Shown here one piece after another: positions 38,120-50,038 of a DNA stretch of 64,000 bases. The DNA is from Verrucomicrobiota bacterium. GTDB taxonomy: Bacteria > Verrucomicrobiota > Kiritimatiellia > UBA8416 > JABMPJ01. The position numbers and the translations under genes are program-made. The notes below the pieces were generated by a model. It was not told the DNA's origin, did not search any database, and saw only the letters and a program-made list of their open reading frames with translations. Within the stretch, counting starts at the first letter, position 1, and every line of letters begins with the position of its first letter. The DNA lies in assembly GCA_018648805.1 (NCBI GenBank), contig JABGQM010000002.1, positions 124,001-188,000 on the forward strand. Direction: 5' to 3'.

Positions 38120-39478
38120 TTAGAAGAACCTATAGTACTCCCCCTCGCCCATCCGCTTCACCAGCAGTGCGGCCTCACGGATGTGGTAGTCGCCCCACAT
38201 CGAGGACTCACCGCACGGGACCTTCTGGCCCTCGGGAATGTGATCCCAGCCGTTCGGGCGGTGATAGACCGAATGGAGCAGCAAGCCCTGGTGGGACGGG
38301 TCCACGCTCAGGTAGGGCTCCTCCAGCAGGCGATTGACCACGGTCAAGCCGGCTTGGGTGTAGGTGGATCCCTCTTCATCGCCCAGGATGTGCCCCAGGC
38401 GGAGCAGGCCTTGCGCCGCAATCGCCGAAGCCGAGCTATCGACCGGCTCATAGTCGTTGAAGGGATCGGCCGGCCGGTCGAGGTAGTCCCCCATCTGCGC
38501 CAGCCCCGGGGCGCCGGTGTCCCAATAGGCAATGCCATCCGCCGGCGTGTTCGCGATATAGAAGTCACAGGTCGCCCTGGCGGCCTTGAGCATCATCGCG
38601 CGCACCGCCTCACGGCCGCCACAGGGCAGCGGTTCATCGGCGGGAAGCGTGTCGAGGAACTCGAGCTGTTCGGCAAAGCCACACATGACCCAGGCATGAC
38701 CGCGCGTCCACGTGCTGAAGGGCGAATAGCCCTGCTGTGAGCTGGGACAGCGGAAGTTGCCGTCATTCAGATTAAAGATCCCCTCATGCACGGCACGGCC
38801 GCGCACGTCGTAGGCATCGCGCCCCTCACCGTAGTAGACGATAAACTTCGCCGTCGTGGCCACATGCTTGACCAGGTGTTCCATAAGCGAGAGGTGCACA
38901 TCGTTTTCACCGCAGTAGACATGACCCAGACGGTGCGACACGGCCAGCGCGCGCATCGAGCGAATCGTGTCGGCAAATAGCGAGTGCGGTCCGTTGAAGG
39001 AGTAGACATACCCCAGTCCTTCCGGCAACTCGGTGAAGCGACGCGCCTGCACGGCGCCCGAGTTCTTGAGGGCCAGCTCGTAGAAGGCCCGCTCCCACTC
39101 GTTCTCCGGCAGCCGCCCCTCGTTCATCAGGCGCAACAGGTTGCCGTAAGTACTGACGTTGTTGAAGCCGTGATCGTGCACGCCGAAATGGGTCACATGC
39201 GGCGCCATGCGCTCCACCGTGTTGCGACGACCGATTTCGAGAAAGGCCTCGTCACCGGTGGCATCGAACTGCAGGATCGGGGCGCCATACTGGAAGCCCT
39301 GCGTCCACTCGGTCCAGCCACGTGTGGTGTACTCTCCTTCCACGGTGAAGACCGGTGCGCCCTGCGTGGCGTCATACTCCGCTTCAATCGCCTGGATCTT
39401 CTGGCCCGATACCTCCCAGAACCGTGCCACCTTCTCCTTCAGCTCACTCGCCTCTATGTTCGTATCAACCTTCATCAT
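38120..39478 (-). CDS. Glycoside hydrolase family 88-like (unsaturated glucuronyl hydrolase)
   Basis: 452 residues from ATG 39478, preceded by AAGGA; in-frame codons upstream run into a repeat. The (alpha/alpha)6-barrel signatures are visible: 'GVHDHGFNNVSTYGNLLRL' (catalytic Asp region), 'FSTWTRGHAWVMCGFAEQ', 'YWDTGAPGL', 'PVDSSASAIAAQGLLRLG' and 'MWGDYHIREAALL'. GH88 enzymes hydrate 4,5-unsaturated uronic acids released by polysaccharide lyases. No signal peptide, so it would act on imported oligosaccharides. No lyase gene is present in the window. Confidence 0.85.
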   Translation of the reverse strand: MMKVDTNIEASELKEKVARFWEVSGQKIQAIEAEYDATQGAPVFTVEGEYTTRGWTEWTQGFQYGAPILQFDATGDEAFLEIGRRNTVERMAPHVTHFGVHDHGFNNVSTYGNLLRLMNEGRLPENEWERAFYELALKNSGAVQARRFTELPEGLGYVYSFNGPHSLFADTIRSMRALAVSHRLGHVYCGENDVHLSLMEHLVKHVATTAKFIVYYGEGRDAYDVRGRAVHEGIFNLNDGNFRCPSSQQGYSPFSTWTRGHAWVMCGFAEQLEFLDTLPADEPLPCGGREAVRAMMLKAARATCDFYIANTPADGIAYWDTGAPGLAQMGDYLDRPADPFNDYEPVDSSASAIAAQGLLRLGHILGDEEGSTYTQAGLTVVNRLLEEPYLSVDPSHQGLLLHSVYHRPNGWDHIPEGQKVPCGESSMWGDYHIREAALLVKRMGEGEYYRFF

Positions 39479-39501
39479 AGTCTTATCCTTTATCTTGTCT
39501 C

Positions 39502-39535
39502 TCATCCGCGTTCATCCGTGTCATCCGTGGTCAAA
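39502..39535. repeat. TTCATCCGTG-type tandem words
   Basis: TCATCCGCGT, TCATCCGTG and TCATCCGTGG follow one another in the short spacer between the regulator gene and the GH88-like gene. The same word type is a frequent spacer repeat in environmental bacteria. It is too short to be a CRISPR array. Confidence 0.65.
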
Positions 39536-39547
39536 TCCTTCCCACTC

Positions 39548-40066
39548 TCAGAACCGCTTATCCTTCTTCAACTGCTGCAGGATGATGCGACAGTCCTCAG
39601 TGGCGACAAAGGTGTGCTCAAGCAGGGCATCGAACTGGATGCAGTCGCCCGCGCTGAGTTCGTGTGTCTCGTTGGGAAGTTGGAAACGGATAGAACCTTC
39701 GAGGACCCAGCAGATCTCATAATCATCCTGGTGAATCTCCGGACGCGAGATGGTGGCCCCCGCCTTCGCCTCGCCATAGAGGCAGCGCGCATTGGCATAG
39801 GAGATGCCGCGAAAGGTGAAGCCGCCCGAGATATGCTGCTCCTCGTGCTTCACGTGCGCGCTGCGGAACTCGGCCAGTGAGAGCAGATCGGCCGCATTGA
39901 CCCCGAAGGCGCGCGCCACCTTGTAGAGCGTGGGCAGCTCGGCCATGCTCAGGTTGCGCTCGAGCTTTGAAATAACCGCCGCCGACACCCCGGTCCGCTC
40001 AGCCAGAACCCCGATGGTCCACCCTTCGCGCTTGCGCAATTCACGCACGACCGCAAAGTCATACAT
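39548..40066 (-). CDS. XRE-cupin transcriptional regulator
   Basis: An N-terminal helix-turn-helix ('VRELRKREGWTIGVLAERTG', 'VSAAVISKLERNLS') is followed by a C-terminal cupin sensor domain ('EICWVLEGSIRFQL', 'DCIQFDALLEHTF'). Such regulators control adjacent metabolic genes in response to a small ligand, so it probably governs the downstream minus-strand sugar genes. ATG 40066 (172 aa) is preferred; an in-frame TTG at 40120 would add 18 residues but lies only about 12 bases from the likely transcription start. Confidence 0.85.
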   Translation of the reverse strand: MYDFAVVRELRKREGWTIGVLAERTGVSAAVISKLERNLSMAELPTLYKVARAFGVNAADLLSLAEFRSAHVKHEEQHISGGFTFRGISYANARCLYGEAKAGATISRPEIHQDDYEICWVLEGSIRFQLPNETHELSAGDCIQFDALLEHTFVATEDCRIILQQLKKDKRF

Positions 40067-40138
40067 CCCGCTATCGCCCTGCAACAGTGTAGAGTCCTCT
40101 TGGGTCACAATATTCTCCAACAGCTCATTAGGAACGTA

Positions 40139-40167
40139 AATATATCCCTGACGAATATACAGGTCAA
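40139..40167 (-). promoter_or_regulatory. Sigma-70-like promoter of the XRE-cupin regulator
   Basis: Reading the minus strand, TTGACC (40167-40162) is followed after exactly 17 bases by TATATT (40144-40139), five of six matches at each element. A CCTG/CAGG dyad lies within the spacer and could be an operator. Confidence 0.65.
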
Positions 40168-40198
40168 CAAGCTTTTCTGAGAAATCTGTGGATACACC

Positions 40199-41581
40199 TC
40201 AGGTCGTGGGGAGGTGCAGTGTAATCATGGTGCCTTCCCCCGGGGATGCGCTGATCGTGACGCTGCCACCCAGTGTACGGAGGTGCTCACGGATACTGAA
40301 GAGACCAAAGCCGCTACCCACAGGGTCGAGTGTCTCAGGGCTGAAGCCGCATCCCTGGTCTGAGACCACGAGGCACACCACCCCATCGCAGGTGGAGAGC
40401 TCGACGCGCGCATCTTGCACACCGGCATATTTGTGCACATTGACCAGCAACTCGCGCGCGGCGCGGTACAGCACGACACTCTCATCACTACTCAGGACGG
40501 TTTCTGTATTCTCCCCGATCACCGCCACATCAAGGGCGTAGTGCCGCTTCATCTCCCCCGCCAGGGCCGTCAGGGCCGGCCCGAGTCCGAGCTCGTAGAG
40601 TGAGGGTGGCCCCAGCTCAAACGAGAGATCGCGTCCCACCGCAAGCGCATCACGCATGATCTGGATCAACTCCTGCAGCCCCGTCTTCACCACGTCGCGC
40701 TCCACCTTGCCCTGTAGATGCTGCGCATGCAGCAGGGCGCCGCCCAACTGCTGGCAGATCGAGTCGTGAATGCCGTCGGCGATGCGACGCCGCTCGCGCT
40801 CCTCTGACAGCATCAGGTTATCGGCCATTTGGCGCAGCTGCTCCTGGTAGTTGCGCACCTCCGCTTCACGTAGCTGGATCTTCTCGAGCATGCTGTTGAA
40901 GCCGCGCATCAGTTCGCCAATTTCGTCCTGGCCGCCCGTGCCGACGCGCGCGGAGACATCCTCGCTGCGTGTGACCTGGCCCACCGTGTTGGTCAACGCG
41001 AGAATCGGCGCCGACACCTGCCGCTGCAGGCCCCAGGAGAGTATAGCCCCCGCCCCCACCGTACCGGCTATGACCACCAGGGCCAGGCCCAGCCCCCACC
41101 AGAAACGGATCCTGAGCGGGCTCAAGCTATAGAGCAGCCGCACCGCACCAATTACCTCCCCATCCATGCTCAGCGTCTCCTTCACATACAGGTAGCCGTC
41201 CTGCGCCACCGGAGTCCGGGCCCATACCGGTGACGTCCACACACTGTCCGGCACCGGCAGACCGCGATAGGTGGCCAGCGGCTCAAGCGCGGCATCGCAC
41301 AGACGCGCCGCGTGAATGTCTTCTTCGGCAGCAAGGGCCTGTAGAATCTGCACGGCGACGTCAGCATCGCCGAACGCCAGGGCCGCCCGGCTATTCGCCC
41401 CCACAATCCGCGCGAGCGTCTGGGCCCGCTCCCCGAGACGGTGGCGGAAGGTGATCTGGTCGAGCACAAGGAAACAGATCCCTGCAATCACAAGCACCGT
41501 CAGGCTGGTGAGCAGCCCGATCGTGGTCAGCTTGAAGCGGATCGAGAGATGCTGCAGACGCTGAAGCAGGCGGCCGGTCAT
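40199..41581 (-). CDS. Sensor histidine kinase (HAMP, NarL-family HisKA_3)
   Basis: 460 residues from ATG 41581, which overlaps the upstream stop (ATGA) and follows GGAGGTG. Layout: helix 1 (about 18-42), a periplasmic sensor domain (about 45-150), helix 2 (about 155-180), HAMP (about 185-235), a dimerisation domain with 'RRRIADGIHDSICQQLGG' (phospho-acceptor His) and a HATPase domain ('ARELLVNVHKYA', 'DQGCGFSPE', 'GSGFGLFSIREHLRTLGG'). No response regulator gene is in the window. Co-transcription with a YfiR-like protein and a TonB receptor suggests it senses a periplasmic or outer-membrane cue. Confidence 0.9.
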   Translation of the reverse strand: MTGRLLQRLQHLSIRFKLTTIGLLTSLTVLVIAGICFLVLDQITFRHRLGERAQTLARIVGANSRAALAFGDADVAVQILQALAAEEDIHAARLCDAALEPLATYRGLPVPDSVWTSPVWARTPVAQDGYLYVKETLSMDGEVIGAVRLLYSLSPLRIRFWWGLGLALVVIAGTVGAGAILSWGLQRQVSAPILALTNTVGQVTRSEDVSARVGTGGQDEIGELMRGFNSMLEKIQLREAEVRNYQEQLRQMADNLMLSEERERRRIADGIHDSICQQLGGALLHAQHLQGKVERDVVKTGLQELIQIMRDALAVGRDLSFELGPPSLYELGLGPALTALAGEMKRHYALDVAVIGENTETVLSSDESVVLYRAARELLVNVHKYAGVQDARVELSTCDGVVCLVVSDQGCGFSPETLDPVGSGFGLFSIREHLRTLGGSVTISASPGEGTMITLHLPTT

Positions 41582-42150
41582 TTCACCACCTCCCGGTCTT
41601 CGATCTCGGCCACCTGGAGCAGCTGTGCGCTCAGCCGTATACCGGCCCGGTGGGCCGCGTGACGGTTGACGGCAAAGCGGATCCGCTGTTTCTCGTGGAA
41701 AAAGCGCATCGCACCACCCCACCGCGTAAACGCTGGATGCTCCGAGATGGTCAGCACCGGCGCATCCTGCAGCGCGGTCAGCAAGGCCTTCACATAGAGG
41801 TCATCACCCCGGTTCACGAAGAGAAGGTGACACTGCTTCATCTCACCGATCGTGCGACAGAGACGCACGCGGACGGGGCGCCCCCCAGCCCGCTTGCCTT
41901 CGATCACCGGCAGGGCGTTTTCAAACGGGGCCAGATCCAGCACACCGATATCGAAGGGGGCCTCGGGCGAATCAAACGCTCGCGCGGGCCAGGTGGCAAA
42001 GCGGGCAAAGTTGTAGAGATAGACCAGTTTGACCCGGTACTCGGGCACAGCTTCCGGGGCCGCCGGAAGCCCCTGGGGGGCCGCCGTCACAAGCATCCCG
42101 AGCGCCACGACCGCGCGTGCCAACCCGAGCTCTGTCTTGAGTCTTATCAC
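41578..42150 (-). CDS. YfiR/DUF4154 family periplasmic protein
   Basis: A 190-residue protein with a signal peptide (about 1-31). The domain carries 'VKLVYLYNFARFATWPARAF', 'FDIGVLDLAPF', 'CHLLFVNRGD' and 'APVLTISEHPAFTRWGGAMRFF', the usual DUF4154 pattern. YfiR in Pseudomonas is a periplasmic repressor of a membrane diguanylate cyclase; here the next gene is a histidine kinase instead, so the protein may regulate that kinase. It lies 10 bp after the TonB receptor gene. Confidence 0.88.
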   Translation of the reverse strand: MIRLKTELGLARAVVALGMLVTAAPQGLPAAPEAVPEYRVKLVYLYNFARFATWPARAFDSPEAPFDIGVLDLAPFENALPVIEGKRAGGRPVRVRLCRTIGEMKQCHLLFVNRGDDLYVKALLTALQDAPVLTISEHPAFTRWGGAMRFFHEKQRIRFAVNRHAAHRAGIRLSAQLLQVAEIEDREVVK

Positions 42151-42160
42151 AACCGTCTCA

Positions 42161-44185
42161 CTAGAAGGTCCACGTCAGTGTGCCGTGCACGCTTCGCTCT
42201 GCCTCGTAAAGGTTCCATTCGCGGTGCCACTCCTCGGAAAGATTGCGCCCCACCACGGCCAGTTCGAGATCTTCACGCGGCCGCCAGGCCAAGCGGAGAT
42301 CGAACGTCGTGTAGGCATCCACCCCCATCCCGGGAATCTCGTCGACGTAGCGCAGCCAGACATCGCACGCGATGTCGGGCGTAACATCCCACTGCGAGCG
42401 CAGCGAGACCCGGTGGCGTGGACTGTTGTCTTCAACTGCCGTGATGCCATCGAGGTCGACTGACCCCTCCGCCAGGTCGACATCCAGATCCACGTAACTG
42501 TAAGCGCCCTTGAGAGTCCAGGCGCGGCAGACCTGCCATGAAGCACTCACCTCGGCCCCGTACGAGTGCCCGTCGTTGCCGCTGTTGGGCATGAGCTGGT
42601 AGACCAGCCGCGGTGGATCGTCCGGCGCCGGCAGGATGTCCGGCGTCAACTCGGCATAGGCCCGCAGATTCTGGTACTCGTTATAGAAACCGGCCACATC
42701 GATCCAGTACCGTCGTGAGGGCTGCAAACGGTAGCCCAGTTCATAGGAAACCAACTCCTCTGAAACAGGATCACCTTCGAAAATATCCACCGCCAACGGC
42801 ATGATGACCCCCGGCGCCACCTCCTGCGGGACCACAAACATTCCGGACGCATCGGCGTCGATGCGCGATGGCGTGCGGACCGCCCGTGACACCGCCGCCC
42901 ACACGACGTGCCCTTCGGCCGGCCGCACATGCAGCCGCGCCGTGGGCTGAATTTCACTGTCGGTGTAGTCGTTATACTCAATCTTGGTTCCCAACTTGAG
43001 ACGTACACGGTCCGGCACGAGCGTAATCTCATCCTGCACGAAGCAGGTTACGAGATCGCGGTCGGATTCAACCGGGTTGAAGAAGGTGGCCCCGACGTCG
43101 GCCGGTGTGGTCAGGTCGTCGCTTACCAGCCGGTAGCCTGCCCCCCACACCACGGTCTGCCGCTTGCCCCAGGCAAACTGGTGCTGGGCATCCATGTCGT
43201 AGGTTTGGTGGCGCAGCATGGCGTTGCCGTATTCGTTGCGGTCACTGTCGGTGAAGAGCTGCAACGAGGCCACCGAGGTCTCCGAGAAGCGGTGCGAGTA
43301 GGTGCCCTGCAGATGGTAGAGCGTTCCGTTGCGCCGATACACGGTAGGGGTGCGGTAGGGCGGATCCAGGCTACTGACCACGAAATCGTCCAGGGCCTCG
43401 ATCACATGCAGTCCGCCCTGCAGGCTAAACGCATTGGGTGTGGGCGGGTCCCAGTCGTAACGGAAGCCCAGCAGCAGGCTCTCCCATTCGTAGGCCAGGG
43501 AGCGGGCCGCGTTGCGGTCCCCATCGCGCTGCTCACGCTGGTAGGCTTTAACCCAGGCCGCGCCATAGCCGTGTTCACCCACCGTGAAGCCGTAGCGCGC
43601 GCTCAGGATCGCACGGTCAAAGGTACCCCCCGTAAGGCTGACCCTCCCGCCCTGGCTGTCGCGCCCGTGGCGGGTGATGATATTGATCACGCCATTCACC
43701 GCATTGGCGCCCCACACGCTGGCGCCGGGTCCACGCACGATCTCGATGCGCTCGATGTCATCCAACACGATGTCCTGCTCATACCAGAAGACCCCTGAGA
43801 ACACGGGGGAATAGATGGAGCGTCCGTCAATCAGAACGAGCAGCTTGTTCTCAGTCTCGCTGTTGAAACCGCGGATCGTGACATACCAGTCGTTGTCCTG
43901 CGACTGGGCGACCTCGACTCCGGGAGCCATGCGCAACACATCGGGCAGCGTTGTCGCACCCGAGCGGCGGATGTCCTCACGCGAAATCACAAAGACGGCC
44001 GCATCACTATCGAAAACCATCTCGGGTCGGCGCGCCGCCGTTGTGACCGTGGTTTGGGTCAACTCCTCGAGGCTGAGTGCGGTCAGGTCGGCATCCCCAG
44101 GCGGGCGGCCCTCTGCTCCCAGCGATCCAGATCCAACGAGCATGCCAACGCAGCACGCCACTCCCAACACTATACGACAATTCAT
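42161..44185 (-). CDS. TonB-dependent outer-membrane receptor
   Basis: A 674-residue protein with a signal peptide (about 1-24), a plug domain ('RSGATTLPDVLRMAPGVEVA', 'RGFNSETENKLLVLIDGR', 'IERIEIVRGPGASVWGANA', 'GVINIITR') and a 22-strand-type barrel ending in aromatic 'GTLTWTF'. Such receptors import siderophores, vitamins or glycans across the outer membrane with TonB energy. The substrate is unknown. It heads an operon with YfiR-like and kinase genes, an arrangement known in other Gram-negatives, perhaps meaning that the receptor is part of a sensing pathway. Confidence 0.9.
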   Translation of the reverse strand: MNCRIVLGVACCVGMLVGSGSLGAEGRPPGDADLTALSLEELTQTTVTTAARRPEMVFDSDAAVFVISREDIRRSGATTLPDVLRMAPGVEVAQSQDNDWYVTIRGFNSETENKLLVLIDGRSIYSPVFSGVFWYEQDIVLDDIERIEIVRGPGASVWGANAVNGVINIITRHGRDSQGGRVSLTGGTFDRAILSARYGFTVGEHGYGAAWVKAYQREQRDGDRNAARSLAYEWESLLLGFRYDWDPPTPNAFSLQGGLHVIEALDDFVVSSLDPPYRTPTVYRRNGTLYHLQGTYSHRFSETSVASLQLFTDSDRNEYGNAMLRHQTYDMDAQHQFAWGKRQTVVWGAGYRLVSDDLTTPADVGATFFNPVESDRDLVTCFVQDEITLVPDRVRLKLGTKIEYNDYTDSEIQPTARLHVRPAEGHVVWAAVSRAVRTPSRIDADASGMFVVPQEVAPGVIMPLAVDIFEGDPVSEELVSYELGYRLQPSRRYWIDVAGFYNEYQNLRAYAELTPDILPAPDDPPRLVYQLMPNSGNDGHSYGAEVSASWQVCRAWTLKGAYSYVDLDVDLAEGSVDLDGITAVEDNSPRHRVSLRSQWDVTPDIACDVWLRYVDEIPGMGVDAYTTFDLRLAWRPREDLELAVVGRNLSEEWHREWNLYEAERSVHGTLTWTF

Positions 44186-44285
44186 GACGCTTAGACTACG
44201 CTGCCACTCCAGAGCTGTCGAGTATGCTATCGACGCTCATTCGCGGCCACCGGTTGACCCTGTCCCTGGGCGACATCCTCAAAAA

Positions 44286-47543
<3,258 letters not shown>

Positions 47544-47573
47544 TACGTAACGCTCGGCCAGAGCCTTAACGCA

Positions 47574-47711
47574 TTTCAATATCCAACAGCCAACACGGAA
47601 TATCCAACTCCCAAGTGAGAGAGGAATGCGAATGTGACGACGCATGGCCCTGCCATTCTCTTCTTTCTCTCACGTGGACATTGGGCGTTCCGTGTTGGCT
47701 GTTGGACATTC
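47574..47711. repeat. Heptad-built palindrome, copy E (compensated arms)
   Basis: Left arm 47574-47627, right arm 47654-47711. A perfect 17-bp inverted pair (47584-47600 with 47688-47704, CAACAGCCAACACGGAA) is flanked by further pairing, including GTGAGAGA with TCTCTCAC. The central word is CACGGAA/TTCCGTG here, while copy D has CAAGGAA/TTCCTTG, so both arms changed together. It lies between two convergent genes. Confidence 0.88.
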
Positions 47712-47764
47712 AGTTCCCTGGACAATCTGAGCTTGCTCACGAGGCCCAGCTGAACATTGACTTG

Positions 47765-50038
47765 CTACCACTGCGCCGGCATATACGTATCCACGTCGGC
47801 GCGCGTAATGATGTGTTTGGGTAGGTAGCGTACCGGCCCGAGTGCTTTGCCCTCAAACCATTCGGCCGCCACATGCACCGCGATGGCCCCATCACCTTCC
47901 GCCGACTGATAGGTGATGGCCAGGGCCTCACCCGCCTTGATCGAGTCCATGCCGGTTTTGCTGTTGCCGGCGGCCACGATCACGAGGTCCTCCCGGCCGG
48001 CCTTCTTGACGGCCTCGAGGGTGCCGGTCATCGTGAACCCGTCACCGGCCAGCACCAAGCCCTTCAGGTCGCGGCCATACTTGGTCAACCAGGCCGACAC
48101 GAGCTGCATGGTCTTCTCGGCTTCCAGGTTGGCGGTATCCATCGCTAGCAGTTTCATATCGGGAGCATAGGTCTCCAGCTCAGTGATGGGCGCGTAGGTG
48201 CGCGCAAAGAAAGGCGAGCTGCCGGGCATGTGGCGCACGACCGCATAGCCACCGCTCTTGCCCAGCTTGTCGGCAAAGGCGCGCGCCAGCATACGGAACT
48301 GACCCCAGTCATCCGGACCGGTCCAGGCCAGGCAATACTTCATGGCCTCATCGCAGGGAATCGTGTTGGACGTGATGCAGGGAATGCCGGCCTTGTTCAG
48401 GCGACGCAGCAGCGGCGTGCAGCCCGTCGCATCAACCGGCGCCAGGACCACCATGTCGGGACGCTCATTGATCGCCTGCTCGGTCTGCTGGGCCTGCAGA
48501 TCCAGGTTCCAGTTGCCGTTGTAGATCTTAACCTGCATGCCATAGGCCTTGGCCATCGCCTTGAAGCCGTTGACGTAGGCCGTCCAGTAGGGATGATCCC
48601 CGGCCTTGAGCAGCACAATCTGCTTGCCGCGCGGGCCGTCACCGGGCGAGGTCGGCATCGGGGCTTTCGTTACGTCCCAACCGGCGAACTCAATATCCCA
48701 CCACCGGCCGGCCTCGGTCTCCGCCAGCGTCGTGGGATCGGCCGGACGCGCGGGTAGGCTCGGCGCATCCTGCTCGCGCAGGATGTAGGGCTGACCGTCG
48801 GTGCCGCGCAAGGCATACACATCGACCGTCGTTTCGGGCGCGGCGGCAACGGCCGCACCCGGCAGGGCCAGGCGCGCGCTGTGGTGAAAATACATCGCGG
48901 CGATTGCGACGATCCCGACCACGGCAACGATGGTCAGGCATATCAGGGGAAGTCTATCTTTGTGCAGCATGTCACTCTCTCCTTCTTCAGTATGATCAGA
49001 CAGGGGGTCCAGCGTCCCCTCATAACTCTCCTTCATCAGATCCGGGCGCTGACCCTTCAGCAAATCATGGCGGTAAATGGCGTAGGCCTCGTACAGAACC
49101 ACCACGGCCAGGATAATGCCGTTGATGAAGATCTGGACCTCGAAGCCGTACCCGAAACAGCCCACCCCGTTGAAGAGCGTGGTCAGCAGCAGGACCGCCA
49201 CATAACTCTTCACGACACTGCCCTTGCCGCCGGTCATCATCGTGCCGCCGATGATGACGGCCGCCAACACCGTCATCAGCGTGCGACTGCCAAGCACGGC
49301 GGCGGACGTCATGGCGCTCAGGCCGGCGGCAAACAGCGTGCCCGCCATGGCGGCGCAGAGACTGCACAGGATGAACCCGGCCAGCAGGTAGCGATCACGG
49401 TTCAACCCCGCGAGCCAAGCCGTCTCCGGGTTGCCGCCCACCATCAACATGTTGCGGCCGACCCGCGTGCGCTGCAGCGCCACCGCCGCCAGCGCGATCA
49501 AGGCCAGTGTGATCAGTACGACCGGGGGGAAGAGCGGTAGGCATGTAAACACCGGGCGCTCCAACCAGTCGGCGAAGCGGAAATCCGTAATGGCCTTGGA
49601 GCCTCCCCCGCTATAGAGATACATCAACCCCATCACGACCGTCAGGGAGCCCAGTGTCACAATGAAGGAGTTGATGCGTGCCTTAACAACCAGGAGGCCA
49701 TTGGCAAGACCGACCAGGCTGCCGGCCAGCAGGGAGACGGCGATGCTCCCGCCCCAGCCCACCTCTGGCTGCAATCCAATCGTGAGCATTCCGCACAGCA
49801 TAACCACGGCGCCAATCGAGAGATCGAGCTGCCCCAGGATGAAGATCAGTGTAAACCCAATCGCGGCAATCCCCGTGAGACAGGCCCCCTTCAGAATCGT
49901 CACAACATTTTGCGTCGAGAGGAAATTGGGGGCACGCAGGGCGAGGAACCCGAACAGCACGAGCAGCATCAGCAGGGCACGATGCTCGTTCACCCAGCGC
50001 GTCAGCCGCGCACCACAGGATGGTCGTCCAGTGCTCAC
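47765..50038 (-). CDS. CUT2 sugar ABC transporter: permease fused to membrane-tethered binding protein
   Basis: A 757-residue protein. Residues 1-325 form an RbsC-like permease ('GQLDLSIGAVVMLCGM', 'GLANGLLVVKARINSFIVTL', 'GRNMLMVGGNPETAWLAG', 'LAAVIIGGTMMTGGKGS'). A hydrophilic linker (about 326-360) leads to one more helix ('LPLICLTIVAVVGIVAIA', 363-383), then a periplasmic RbsB-like ligand-binding domain (about 470-757: 'DHPYWTAYVNGFKAMAKAYG', 'PDMVVLAPVDATGCTPLLRR', 'AGIPCITSN'). No stop separates the parts. An internal ATG at 48970 with AAGGAG eight bases upstream might also start a separate binding protein. It overlaps the second permease gene by four bases. Confidence 0.85.
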   Translation of the reverse strand: MSTGRPSCGARLTRWVNEHRALLMLLVLFGFLALRAPNFLSTQNVVTILKGACLTGIAAIGFTLIFILGQLDLSIGAVVMLCGMLTIGLQPEVGWGGSIAVSLLAGSLVGLANGLLVVKARINSFIVTLGSLTVVMGLMYLYSGGGSKAITDFRFADWLERPVFTCLPLFPPVVLITLALIALAAVALQRTRVGRNMLMVGGNPETAWLAGLNRDRYLLAGFILCSLCAAMAGTLFAAGLSAMTSAAVLGSRTLMTVLAAVIIGGTMMTGGKGSVVKSYVAVLLLTTLFNGVGCFGYGFEVQIFINGIILAVVVLYEAYAIYRHDLLKGQRPDLMKESYEGTLDPLSDHTEEGESDMLHKDRLPLICLTIVAVVGIVAIAAMYFHHSARLALPGAAVAAAPETTVDVYALRGTDGQPYILREQDAPSLPARPADPTTLAETEAGRWWDIEFAGWDVTKAPMPTSPGDGPRGKQIVLLKAGDHPYWTAYVNGFKAMAKAYGMQVKIYNGNWNLDLQAQQTEQAINERPDMVVLAPVDATGCTPLLRRLNKAGIPCITSNTIPCDEAMKYCLAWTGPDDWGQFRMLARAFADKLGKSGGYAVVRHMPGSSPFFARTYAPITELETYAPDMKLLAMDTANLEAEKTMQLVSAWLTKYGRDLKGLVLAGDGFTMTGTLEAVKKAGREDLVIVAAGNSKTGMDSIKAGEALAITYQSAEGDGAIAVHVAAEWFEGKALGPVRYLPKHIITRADVDTYMPAQW
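48968..48984 (-). promoter_or_regulatory. Internal ribosome-binding site and start codon within the fused transporter gene
   Basis: On the minus strand AAGGAG (48984-48979) sits eight bases before an in-frame ATG (48970-48968, Met357 of the fusion). This start would yield a 401-residue membrane-anchored binding protein ('MLHKDRLPLICLTIVAVVG'). It is one of the better Shine-Dalgarno matches in this operon. Confidence 0.55.

Noticed and set aside
43815..44285. N-terminal extension of the SNF2 frame into the TonB receptor gene
   Set aside because: It is antisense to a conserved signal peptide and plug domain, and ATG 44286 lies in the expected spacer.
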